A stretch of 21,059 bases of DNA, taken from UBA4416 sp046594225. GTDB lineage: Bacteria; Bacteroidota; Bacteroidia; B-17B0; Aurantibacillaceae. The first letter of the stretch is position 1. Each line of letters starts with the position of its first letter. Shown here piece by piece: positions 1 through 6,867 of the stretch. The translations under genes were made by a program, and so were the position numbers. The stretch spans positions 1 to 21,059 of the forward strand of contig JBKJPW010000242.1 in assembly GCA_046594225.1 (NCBI GenBank). The letters run 5' to 3'. Below the pieces are notes generated by a model, which made no database searches, was not told the origin of the DNA, and saw only the letters and a program-made list of their open reading frames with translations.

Positions 1-1
1 C

Positions 2-295
2 CTATATGCTAAAAAAGATTACGGACAATACGCCAACAAAGATGGCAAATTACAAGTTGCTTTTACAGCGAGCAATCATACAACAGGCGGCAATAGTGGT
101 AGCCCTGTATTTAATGCAAAGGGTGAATTAATAGGAACTAACTTTGACAGAAACTGGGAAGGTACTATGAGTGATATTATGTATAATCCTAATCAATGCA
201 GAAACATTGTTTTAGATGTTCGCTACACGCTTTTTGTAATAGATAAATTTGCTGGGGCAGGCTATTTATTAAATGAGATGAAGTTGGTTAAGTAA
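2..295 (+). CDS. S46 family dipeptidyl-peptidase, DPP11-like (3' end only)
   Basis: The frame runs in from the left edge and gives the last 97 residues of a periplasmic S46 serine exopeptidase, which removes dipeptides from peptide N-termini. The nucleophile motif TGGNSGSPV is present, with the catalytic Ser at residue 32 of the fragment, followed by the family's tail motifs (FDRNWEG, VDVRY-like LDVRY, LFVIDK). An Arg lies 18 residues after the catalytic Ser. In Porphyromonas gingivalis DPP11 the pair is Ser655 and Arg673, the same spacing, and that Arg gives Asp/Glu preference at P1; DPP7 has Gly there. The 65 residues after the Ser also match a DPP11-length C-terminus. DPP11-type specificity is therefore inferred from one residue. 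The N-terminal part and the other triad residues lie outside the window. The gene ends at the terminator at 314-346. Confidence 0.88.
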   Translation, partial: LYAKKDYGQYANKDGKLQVAFTASNHTTGGNSGSPVFNAKGELIGTNFDRNWEGTMSDIMYNPNQCRNIVLDVRYTLFVIDKFAGAGYLLNEMKLVK

Positions 296-313
296 ATAAT
301 CTAAAAATATATC

Positions 314-346
314 AAACACCTGTTAGTATTGTCTAGCAGGTGTTTT
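314..346. terminator. Bidirectional intrinsic terminator
   Basis: A 13-bp stem (arms 314-326 and 333-345, one G-T wobble) with a 6-nt loop is flanked by an A-rich run on the left and a T-run on the right. It lies between the stops of the S46 peptidase (+) and the CDGSH gene (-), so it can terminate both. Confidence 0.8.
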
Positions 347-354
347 ATTTTAAC

Positions 355-576
355 TTACTTCTTAGGTGGCAAAGCAAAAGCCATAGCCTCATGATCAAAG
401 TTCCCATTATGTGAACCATCACAAAACGGCTTATTTTTAGATAAGCCACAACGGCATAATCCAACAATTTCTCTTCCTCCCAAATCATAAGCATTTCCCG
501 CTTTATCAACAATTTCAAAGTCTCCCTCAACTTTCATTGAGCCATTCGTATTTATTGTAATTTTTGTTTTTGACAT
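355..576 (-). CDS. CDGSH iron-sulfur domain protein
   Basis: This is a 73-residue protein made of a single CDGSH domain. The ligands of the family's [2Fe-2S] cluster are all visible as a C-x-C-x8-C-x3-H pattern: Cys41, Cys43, Cys52 and His56, the last two within the CDGSH signature. The N-terminal half is a short beta-rich stretch, and there is no signal peptide or membrane segment, so the protein is probably cytosolic. CDGSH proteins of this small bacterial type carry a redox-active, labile cluster, but their physiological partners are mostly unknown, so I give no specific role. The ATG is the only sensible start. The gene is monocistronic and shares a terminator with the S46 peptidase. No good TAnnTTTG promoter stands directly upstream; the nearest exact match on this strand is at 843-850, far from the start. 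Confidence 0.9.
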   Translation of the reverse strand: MSKTKITINTNGSMKVEGDFEIVDKAGNAYDLGGREIVGLCRCGLSKNKPFCDGSHNGNFDHEAMAFALPPKK

Positions 577-889
577 ATTATATGTTTTGTTTTAAATGTA
601 AGCATTTATTTGATTGTAAATATTTACTAATTGGAATTAGGCAGAATACATGAAATTAATTGTAAAATAATCGCAATTTGTTGTAACTAATAAAAATTAT
701 CAACGTTTAAGATTATCGAAGCTTCATAATAACACGCTATAATTTATTACAAAAAAATTATAGTTTTTACAATTCATATTTTTATTAACCATTTGTAATT
801 TACCGGAATCAGGACTTTTCACATGTTCTTTTAACCTAATTACAAACATAAATAATGCACTATTATTTATGATTAAAAACCTAGAATTT
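577..889. other. AT-rich intergenic gap between divergent genes
   Basis: About 313 bp separate the CDGSH gene (-) from the preferred start of the lipoprotein gene (+). The stretch is very AT-rich. The only structure I see is a short inverted repeat (737-744 / 756-763) followed by a T-run, and one TAnnTTTG match reading leftwards at 843-850 without a convincing -33 element. No RNA gene, repeat family or further ORF is supportable. Confidence 0.5.
737..763. repeat. Small A/T-rich inverted repeat
   Basis: Perfect 8-bp arms, CTATAATT at 737-744 and AATTATAG at 756-763, enclose an 11-nt spacer, and TTTTT follows. It resembles a weak terminator hairpin on the plus strand, but no plus-strand gene ends nearby. 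In sequence this AT-rich it could be chance. Confidence 0.3.
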
Positions 890-1858
890 ATGAAAACATC
901 TACACTTACTTTACTTAAAATCATTTTCATATTATTTTTATTGAGTCAATTTTTTGCTTGCAGAAAACATGAATTAATTCCTCAAAATACATCTTCAAAT
1001 GAATTAGATGATAATATCATAAATAATTATAGTTTAAAGGTTCAAACAGCTGCATTTAGGGGTGTTTATATTGATGGTTTTTCAACTCAAATTGGAAATA
1101 TAGTAAAAGAAGATTCCATTTTAAATTGGTGTTTAAAAAACAATTTAAATGAAATAAGTTTATATAGTATCAATACTATTTTAAATATGAGTAATGGTAG
1201 TATACTACTAAATAGTTTTATTAATAAAGCAAAAAATGCCCCTTATTATATCAATGTTTCTTTTGTAGCTGCAAGTTTATCTACAACTACAAAAGAGTAT
1301 ACTAATTATTATTTGTCGCAACCCAATAAATTTAGTGCCATTACTACTGAATATGAATTTTGGAATACCGGCAACTCATTTACCACATTCAGTGGGCAAT
1401 TGCAATATATGAACTCTATTAATAGTTCAACATCGGGTGCAATAAAACGTCAAATCTATTTAAGTAAATTTGTTGATGCTTCTGGAATAATAACACAAGA
1501 TTCAACCATTGCTGAGCAAATAGTAAGTAGCTCTGATAGAATATTTTTAGTAAATTATAGTAATAATGCCTATAATCTCTCCTCTACTACTTTAAATAAA
1601 ATTAAAATTATTGCGAATGCATCTCACAAATTAAACAAAGTAACCGAAATCATTATTTTATTTAACCTTAACCAAAACTCCGTTGATCCAAATATTTTTA
1701 GTTATTTTTCTATAAATGGCAGTAACCATTTATTTATTGACGCTTATTCAAAATTCAAAAACGACTATAATTCAGCTAATTTCACTAATAAATCATTTAT
1801 AAAATTAAATGGATTTCAGCTATACAATTATACTTGGGCAAAAAATGCTAGGCCTTAG
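890..1858 (+). CDS. Putative lipoprotein, unrecognised family (possible TIM-barrel domain)
   Basis: I do not recognise this gene with certainty. From the ATG at 890 the product is 322 residues and begins with a lysine, a hydrophobic core and a lipobox-like FFAC ending at Cys24, so it is probably a lipoprotein. An in-frame ATG at 869 would add seven residues before the signal peptide and fits less well. The rest is Asn/Ser/Ile/Tyr-rich with no further membrane segment. Near the mature N-terminus the run GVYIDGF, then ILNWCLKNNLNEISLY, then a helix followed by a beta strand (YINVSFVAAS), and mid-protein ITTEYEFWN, look like successive beta/alpha units with acidic residues at strand ends. That is suggestive of a glycosidase-like TIM barrel, but it is inference only. 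Its A/T-rich codon use stands out from mtaB downstream. Expression signals are not clear. Confidence 0.65.
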   Translation: MKTSTLTLLKIIFILFLLSQFFACRKHELIPQNTSSNELDDNIINNYSLKVQTAAFRGVYIDGFSTQIGNIVKEDSILNWCLKNNLNEISLYSINTILNMSNGSILLNSFINKAKNAPYYINVSFVAASLSTTTKEYTNYYLSQPNKFSAITTEYEFWNTGNSFTTFSGQLQYMNSINSSTSGAIKRQIYLSKFVDASGIITQDSTIAEQIVSSSDRIFLVNYSNNAYNLSSTTLNKIKIIANASHKLNKVTEIIILFNLNQNSVDPNIFSYFSINGSNHLFIDAYSKFKNDYNSANFTNKSFIKLNGFQLYNYTWAKNARP

Positions 1859-1914
1859 TCAGATAAAATACCTAATGCTGCTTAAAAACATCCATTTAAA
1901 TCAGAAGAAATCTC

Positions 1915-1922
1915 TATCTTTG
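1915..1922 (+). promoter_or_regulatory. Bacteroidota -7 promoter element for mtaB
   Basis: TATCTTTG matches the TAnnTTTG consensus exactly and lies only four bases before the mtaB ATG at 1927. The usual spacing puts transcription start at or within a few bases of the ATG, so the message would be leaderless or nearly so. No exact TTTG -33 element is present; the nearest T-rich run is at 1895-1897. Confidence 0.5.
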
Positions 1923-1926
1923 CGCC

Positions 1927-3270
1927 ATGTCATTTGAAGGAAAAACCGTATCATTTCATACCCTTGGTTGCAAACTGAATTTTTCAGAAACATCAACTAT
2001 TGCGCGTTTGATGCAAGAAAAAGGATTCCTGAAAATACCCTTTGATTCGGGCGCTGATGTGTGTGTGATTAATACCTGCTCTGTTACCGAAAATGCCGAT
2101 AAAGAATGTAAGCAAATTGTAAAATCTGCTCTTTCTAAAAACCCTGAAACATTTATTGCTGTTGTTGGTTGCTATGCTCAATTAAAACCAGATGAAATTT
2201 CTAATATCGAAGGCGTAGACGTAGTTTTAGGAGCTTCTGAGAAATTTAAATTGCTTAATTACATTAATTTTTCAGGTAAAAACACTCATACCGAAATTCA
2301 TAATTGCGAAATTTCAGATGTTCACACGTTTGTTGATTCGTTTTCGGTTGGTGATAGAACACGTTCCTTCTTAAAAGTGCAAGATGGCTGCGATTACAGC
2401 TGTACGTTTTGTACCATTCCTTTAGCTCGTGGCAAAAGCCGCAGCGATACTATTGAAAATGCTGTTTCAAATGCAAAAAAAATAGCAGAAACTGGCGTTA
2501 AAGAAATTGTTTTAACAGGCGTTAACTTGGGTGACTTTGGCTATGGAATTGATATTGACAAAGACACTAAAAAACGTAAAGAATATAATTTCCTAGATTT
2601 AATTACGGAGTTAGATAAAGTAGATGGCATTGAACGCATTCGCATTTCATCTATCGAACCAAATTTATTAACCAATGAAGTAATTGAATTTGTAGCGAAA
2701 TCTAACCGTTTTATGCCTCATTTTCACATTCCTCTTCAAAGTGGAAATAATGAAATTTTGGGTAAAATGAAACGCCGTTATAAGCGTGAATTGTACCATG
2801 ACCGTGTTGCTAAAATTAAAGAACTTATGCCGAATTGTTGTATTGGCGTTGATGTGATTGTAGGTTTTCCTGGCGAAACACAAGAGCATTTTACAGATAC
2901 TTACAATTTCATTAATTCATTAGACGTATCTTATTTACATGTATTTACTTACAGCGAAAGAGATAACACAGAGGCTATTACTTTAGAGGGAAAAGTAGAT
3001 TATGCAGAACGTAAACGTCGTAACAAAATGTTACGCATTTTATCTGCTAAAAAATTACGCTCTTTTTACGATCAAAACCTTAATAAAGAATATACCGTTT
3101 TGTTTGAACACGAGAACAAAAATGGGATTATGAATGGTTTTACAGAGAATTACATCAAAATTGTATATCCTTTTGATGAAAAACTAGTGAATCAGTCTTT
3201 GACAATTTCCACTAAAACTATTACCGAGGATGGTTTTGTGAGTGCTGAATTGGTTTCGGTAACTGTTTAA
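1927..3270 (+). CDS. mtaB: tRNA (N6-L-threonylcarbamoyladenosine(37)-C2)-methylthiotransferase MtaB
   Basis: This radical-SAM methylthiotransferase (447 residues) converts t6A37 to ms2t6A37 in ANN-decoding tRNAs, using two iron-sulfur clusters. The N-terminal UPF0004 domain carries its three cluster cysteines: Cys15 (HTLGC), Cys51 (NTCSVT) and Cys82 (VGCYAQ). The radical-SAM domain has the C-x3-C-x2-C motif at Cys155, Cys159 and Cys162 (CDYSCTFC), followed by TIPLARGKSRS. The motifs LTGVNLGDFG, RISSIEP, HIPLQSG and VGFPGET follow in the family order. The last 70 residues form a TRAM-like RNA-binding tail. HTLGCKLN and LTGVNLG favour MtaB over MiaB or RimO. The protein is cytosolic. The start fits the promoter element four bases upstream. 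No terminator follows; the downstream spacer is filled with repeats. A Sua5/YrdC-family gene lies at the far end of the window. Confidence 0.93.
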   Translation: MSFEGKTVSFHTLGCKLNFSETSTIARLMQEKGFLKIPFDSGADVCVINTCSVTENADKECKQIVKSALSKNPETFIAVVGCYAQLKPDEISNIEGVDVVLGASEKFKLLNYINFSGKNTHTEIHNCEISDVHTFVDSFSVGDRTRSFLKVQDGCDYSCTFCTIPLARGKSRSDTIENAVSNAKKIAETGVKEIVLTGVNLGDFGYGIDIDKDTKKRKEYNFLDLITELDKVDGIERIRISSIEPNLLTNEVIEFVAKSNRFMPHFHIPLQSGNNEILGKMKRRYKRELYHDRVAKIKELMPNCCIGVDVIVGFPGETQEHFTDTYNFINSLDVSYLHVFTYSERDNTEAITLEGKVDYAERKRRNKMLRILSAKKLRSFYDQNLNKEYTVLFEHENKNGIMNGFTENYIKIVYPFDEKLVNQSLTISTKTITEDGFVSAELVSVTV

Positions 3271-3327
3271 CGTCATGCTGAACTTGTTTCAGCATCTCAC
3301 AGACCCTGAAACAAGTTCAGGGTGACG
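3271..3327. repeat. Twin covarying hairpins (inverted repeat element)
   Basis: Two inverted copies of one motif start directly after the mtaB stop. Copy 1 is a hairpin, ATGCTGAA (3275-3282), loop CTTGT, TTCAGCAT (3288-3295). Copy 2 is ACCCTGAA (3303-3310), loop ACAAG, TTCAGGGT (3316-3323). The stems differ at three positions and each change is matched on the opposite arm. The two loops are exact reverse complements. CGTC and GACG form the outer ends. From memory the motif resembles intergenic repeats common in Bacteroidota; I could not search for copies. Confidence 0.8.
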
Positions 3328-3351
3328 AAACACCAGTCTTTCTTAACTTCT

Positions 3352-3380
3352 CAACATTTAAAGCATTTCAAGGTTTTCCT
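3352..3380. repeat. Direct repeat, copy 1 of 2
   Basis: A 29-bp segment with the core TTTAAA-x-CATTT-x-AAGGTTTT recurs at 3484-3513 with three substitutions and one extra T. Both copies are in the same orientation within the mtaB-ftsK spacer. Confidence 0.6.
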
Positions 3381-3434
3381 GCTTTTTAAAACTAATTCTC
3401 AACTCACTTCGCGTCAAATCTCCGACTCTTTGCG

Positions 3435-3454
3435 CCTGCCTCTCGGCAGACAGG
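3435..3454. repeat. Imperfect 20-bp palindrome
   Basis: The sequence runs from CCTGCC to CAGG with a CTGCC / GGCAG stem around a 4-nt loop. It is much more GC-rich than its surroundings and follows CTTTGCGCC. I recall similar palindromes as dispersed intergenic elements in Bacteroidota, but could not search for other copies. Confidence 0.55.
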
Positions 3455-3483
3455 GTTAATTACGGGGTAACTTATTAAAGTCA

Positions 3484-3513
3484 CAACGTTTAAAACATTT
3501 TAAGGTTTTTCCT
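3484..3513. repeat. Direct repeat, copy 2 of 2
   Basis: This 30-bp segment is nearly identical to 3352-3380 (three substitutions and one indel). It lies about 40 bp before the ftsK start. The two copies bracket the GC-rich palindrome. Confidence 0.6.
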
Positions 3514-3554
3514 CATTTTTGTCCTTTGGCTCTTATTTTTAATGACTATAAGCC

Positions 3555-6215
3555 ATGGCAACTACCAAAAATAAATTCAGAGAAAAACCAATTGATGATT
3601 CAGTTGTTCAAGATCCCTCTATCGAAAAAAATGATATTGAGGAAACAGTTCTATCGTCAAAAAATAAAACTAAATCTGTAAAAACAGATTCTTCTAAATC
3701 TTCTACCACTAAAAAAACAACTTCGACAAGCTCAGTTAGCAATGAAACTAAAACTTCATTGTTGGAACGTTGGAACAAAACAGTATTGGTTTATAAGAAT
3801 GAGCGTACTCAGAAATTGATTGGCTTACTATTAATACTAGGTGGTGCTTATTTATTTATTGCTTTAACGTCTTATATTTTTACTTGGGACAAAGATCAAG
3901 ATAAAGTACTTGGTCCTATCTCCGAACTATTTGCTATTGATACCAAAGTGGTTAACTGGCTTGGTAAATTTGGAGCTTTAGTATCTCATGTATTTATGTA
4001 TAAATGGTTTGGTGTAGCTTCATTTATTTTAGTACCTGTATTAATTATTTATGGTTTACAAAAAGTATTAAATAAACAAATCACTAAACCATCAGCCTTT
4101 ACTGCTAAATGGTTATTCTTTTTAGTATGGACAAGCTTAGTAATGGCCTTTTTCTTTCATGACAAATTATTTTATCTAGGTGGTGGATATGGCTACATTT
4201 TAAATATTCAATTATCTAATTACGTTGGTAACATTGGCACATTGGCTATTTTAGCATTTAGCATGTTAGCATTTTTAGTATTGAGCATTAATATGAATTT
4301 CAATATCAAGAAAGATATCTTACCAAATTTAGATAATGAAGCTATTATTGAAAATGAATTAAAAGAAGAAACTAATACTATCAACCCTCACGCTAATACT
4401 GTTTTTGAAAAAGAGCCTTCATTAAGTAAAGAAGAGGAAGAGGCTTTATTAAACTTTGAAGTCATTTCATCTAATGAAGAAATCAAAGAAGAGCCAATAG
4501 TTGAAGTTCCTCAAGAAAACATTCCTTTAGATTTAAATGTAACTACAAAGCCAGAAGAACCAAAAAAAGATTTAGATTTTGAAATAAACAACCCGGGTGC
4601 TGATGAAATTTTAAAAGAGCCTGAGTTTGTAAAGGAAGCGCCAAAAGAAAATCAAATAACATTAGATGATGAGTTAAAAGCATCTCAGCTTGTGGAAAAA
4701 TTTGGACAATACGATCCAACTTTAGATCTTGGGCATTATCAATTTCCTAGTGTTGAATTATTAATTGATTACGGAACAGGAAATGCTAAAGTAAGTAACG
4801 AAGAATTAACTGCCAACAAAGACCGAATCGTTAGTACCTTAAAAAATTACGGAATTGAAATTGATAAAATCTCCGCTATTGTTGGTCCAACTGTTACTCT
4901 TTATGAAATTGTTCCAGCGCCAGGTGTTCGTATTTCTAAAATCAAAAACTTAGAAGACGATATTGCATTAAGTTTAGCTGCATTAGGTATTCGTATCATT
5001 GCTCCTATCCCTGGCAGAGGAACAATTGGTATTGAAGTGCCTAATCAAAACCCAGAGATGGTACCAATGCGTAACATCATTGCTTCCGAAAAATTTCAAA
5101 ACACAACGCACGATTTACCAATTGCTTTAGGTAAAACGATTAATAACGAAATTTTTATTGCCGACTTAGCCAAAATGCCTCACTTATTAATGGCAGGAGC
5201 TACAGGGCAAGGTAAATCAGTTGGATTAAACGCCGTATTGGTTTCATTACTTTACAAAAAACATCCGGCACAAATTAAGTTTGTATTGGTAGATCCAAAA
5301 AAAGTAGAGTTAACCTTATTCAATAAAATTGAACGTCACTTTTTAGCAAAACTACCAAACTCTGAAGATGCTATCATTACTGATAACACCAAGGTTGTAC
5401 ATACTTTAAATAGTTTGTGTATTGAAATGGACAATCGTTATGCATTATTACAAGATGCTCAAGTAAGAAATATTAAAGAGTACAACGTTAAGTTTATTAA
5501 CCGTAAACTAAATCCAAACGAAGGCCATAAATACTTACCATATATTGTTTTGGTAGTAGATGAGTTTGCAGATTTAATTATGACTGCTGGTAAAGAAGTA
5601 GAAACGCCTATTGCCCGTTTAGCGCAATTAGCTCGTGCTATTGGTATTCACTTAATTATTGCGACTCAGCGTCCGTCTGTAAATATTATTACTGGTACTA
5701 TTAAAGCCAACTTCCCTGCTCGTATAGCTTTCCGTGTAACGAGCAAAATAGATTCGCGTACCATTTTAGATTCCGGCGGTGCTGAGCAATTAATTGGTAG
5801 AGGTGATATGTTGTTAAGTACCGGTAACGATTTAATTCGTATTCAGTGTGCATTTGTTGATACTCCTGAAGCAGAAAAAATCACAGAGTTCATTGGTTCA
5901 CAACGCGCCTACCCTAGCGCCTTTTTATTACCAGAATATGTTGGTGAAGATGGCAGCGATGGTAAAGAAGAAATTGATTTAAGTGAACGTGATAAAATGT
6001 TTGACGATGCTGCTAAATTAGTAGTACAGTTTCAACAAGGTTCGGCTTCTTTCTTACAACGTAAATTAAAACTGGGTTATAATCGTGCCGGTCGTATTGT
6101 TGATCAATTAGAAGCTGCTGGTATTATTGGGCAATTTGAAGGCTCTAAGGCACGTGAGGTGAAATGCAAAGACCTAGCGCAGTTAGATGAGATTATAAGA
6201 AGTATTAAGGGGTAA
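3555..6215 (+). CDS. ftsK: DNA translocase FtsK/SpoIIIE
   Basis: This is a septal ATP-driven double-stranded DNA pump that clears chromosome termini and supports dimer resolution at division. The 886 residues run in the expected order. First comes a Ser/Thr/Lys-rich cytosolic tail (1-80), then about four membrane helices (roughly 88-108, 152-168, 184-201, 226-245). An acidic Glu/Pro-rich linker (about 255-385) leads to the alpha and beta motor domains. Walker A is GATGQGKS at 548-555 and Walker B is VLVVDEFADL with Asp669/Glu670; IATQRPSVNIITG follows. The C-terminal winged-helix gamma domain (about 815-880, ASFLQRKLKLGYNRAGRIVDQLE) reads polar DNA motifs and activates XerCD in well-studied members. 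The linker is short compared with the long one of E. coli FtsK. The gene stands alone between a repeat-filled spacer and a strong terminator. Confidence 0.96.
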   Translation: MATTKNKFREKPIDDSVVQDPSIEKNDIEETVLSSKNKTKSVKTDSSKSSTTKKTTSTSSVSNETKTSLLERWNKTVLVYKNERTQKLIGLLLILGGAYLFIALTSYIFTWDKDQDKVLGPISELFAIDTKVVNWLGKFGALVSHVFMYKWFGVASFILVPVLIIYGLQKVLNKQITKPSAFTAKWLFFLVWTSLVMAFFFHDKLFYLGGGYGYILNIQLSNYVGNIGTLAILAFSMLAFLVLSINMNFNIKKDILPNLDNEAIIENELKEETNTINPHANTVFEKEPSLSKEEEEALLNFEVISSNEEIKEEPIVEVPQENIPLDLNVTTKPEEPKKDLDFEINNPGADEILKEPEFVKEAPKENQITLDDELKASQLVEKFGQYDPTLDLGHYQFPSVELLIDYGTGNAKVSNEELTANKDRIVSTLKNYGIEIDKISAIVGPTVTLYEIVPAPGVRISKIKNLEDDIALSLAALGIRIIAPIPGRGTIGIEVPNQNPEMVPMRNIIASEKFQNTTHDLPIALGKTINNEIFIADLAKMPHLLMAGATGQGKSVGLNAVLVSLLYKKHPAQIKFVLVDPKKVELTLFNKIERHFLAKLPNSEDAIITDNTKVVHTLNSLCIEMDNRYALLQDAQVRNIKEYNVKFINRKLNPNEGHKYLPYIVLVVDEFADLIMTAGKEVETPIARLAQLARAIGIHLIIATQRPSVNIITGTIKANFPARIAFRVTSKIDSRTILDSGGAEQLIGRGDMLLSTGNDLIRIQCAFVDTPEAEKITEFIGSQRAYPSAFLLPEYVGEDGSDGKEEIDLSERDKMFDDAAKLVVQFQQGSASFLQRKLKLGYNRAGRIVDQLEAAGIIGQFEGSKAREVKCKDLAQLDEIIRSIKG

Positions 6216-6234
6216 TTTTAAATTATATCAAACA

Positions 6235-6266
6235 AAAAACCATCCACTAATTAGCGGATGGTTTTT
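6235..6266. terminator. Bidirectional intrinsic terminator after ftsK
   Basis: A stem of about 13 bp with one A-C mismatch and a TAATTA loop has an A-run on its left and TTTTT on its right. It lies between the convergent ends of ftsK and the 168-residue lipoprotein gene and can serve both. Confidence 0.82.
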
Positions 6267-6285
6267 CATAATAATATTTTTATGA

Positions 6286-6792
6286 TTAATGGTTATGAGT
6301 TTCTACTTCAAATTTCCATTGAGTTTTAAAAGCATTTTGTGCTTCCTCAACAGCTTTCGAAACTTTATCACTCTCATCGTTTAATTTATTAGATAATTGT
6401 TCTACCATTTCTACGTCAACTTCAGTAATTGCAGCTGTATCTTTAGTCATAATTTCCACCATTTGTTTTCCTTCATTATCAGCCATAGCGTTTAATGATT
6501 TTACAAAGCTAATAGCAGCATCTACATACTCTTTTTTCTCAGCAAAAGGCCCAATTTTATTGATTTCATCTAAACTTGCTTTCGATTTTTCAGAATACTG
6601 TTTCAAACTAATAACTAAAGAGTCCATATTGTGACCATCTGTTTGGTCAAAGAACTCATTTTGAGCCAAGGTTACTTTGTTTACAATTGCCATAATATTA
6701 TCATTATAAGCAACTGCATCCTTAGTAGTTGGTCCGCAAGACACAAAAGCAAACATCACTAATGCACCAATTGATAGGGTAATTTTTTTCAT
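6286..6792 (-). CDS. Small helical lipoprotein, unknown function
   Basis: The product is 168 residues, with a lysine-rich start, a hydrophobic segment and a lipobox FVSC ending at Cys19, so it is a probable lipoprotein facing the periplasm. The mature part is almost wholly alpha-helical and acidic and includes AYNDNIMAIVNKV near its start. It resembles the small helical surface lipoproteins that are common in Bacteroidota, but I cannot name a family with confidence. It lies downstream of ahcY on the same strand with 75 bp between them, and that gap holds a strong ahcY terminator. No TAnnTTTG element is visible before it, so it may depend on read-through or on a diverged promoter. The final HNH residues are a chance tail and not a nuclease motif. 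Confidence 0.75.
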   Translation of the reverse strand: MKKITLSIGALVMFAFVSCGPTTKDAVAYNDNIMAIVNKVTLAQNEFFDQTDGHNMDSLVISLKQYSEKSKASLDEINKIGPFAEKKEYVDAAISFVKSLNAMADNEGKQMVEIMTKDTAAITEVDVEMVEQLSNKLNDESDKVSKAVEEAQNAFKTQWKFEVETHNH

Positions 6793-6816
6793 GTTTTTTG
6801 GTTTAATTTTATTAAT

Positions 6817-6852
6817 AAAAAAAGTCCTATTCGTAAACGGATAGGACTTTTT
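6817..6852 (-). terminator. Intrinsic terminator of ahcY
   Basis: A stem of about 13 bp (one T-G wobble) with a 4-nt TAAA-type loop is flanked by A7 on the plus strand, which gives a U-run on the minus-strand transcript. It starts 16 bp past the ahcY stop and precedes the lipoprotein gene. Confidence 0.82.
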
Positions 6853-6867
6853 ATGAGTTATTAAATA

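Noticed and set aside
345..530. 61-residue minus-strand frame overlapping the CDGSH gene
   Set aside because: It is in another frame of a gene whose cluster ligands are all present, so it is a shadow.
843..850. Exact leftward TAnnTTTG (TATGTTTG) as promoter of the CDGSH gene
   Set aside because: It would give a leader of about 260 nt and has no -33 element at the right distance; chance occurrence in AT-rich DNA is likely.
724..930. 68-residue minus-strand frame in the gap before the lipoprotein gene
   Set aside because: It overlaps the start and signal peptide of the lipoprotein gene, has no motif and lies in very AT-rich sequence where chance frames are expected.
3271..3327. The twin hairpin considered as the mtaB intrinsic terminator
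   Set aside because: No U-run follows either stem, and the motif looks like a dispersed repeat; I list it as a repeat instead.
6286..6294. HNH residues at the C-terminus of the 168-residue lipoprotein, considered as a nuclease motif
   Set aside because: Only the last three residues match; there is no beta-beta-alpha metal finger, and the protein is a helical lipoprotein.
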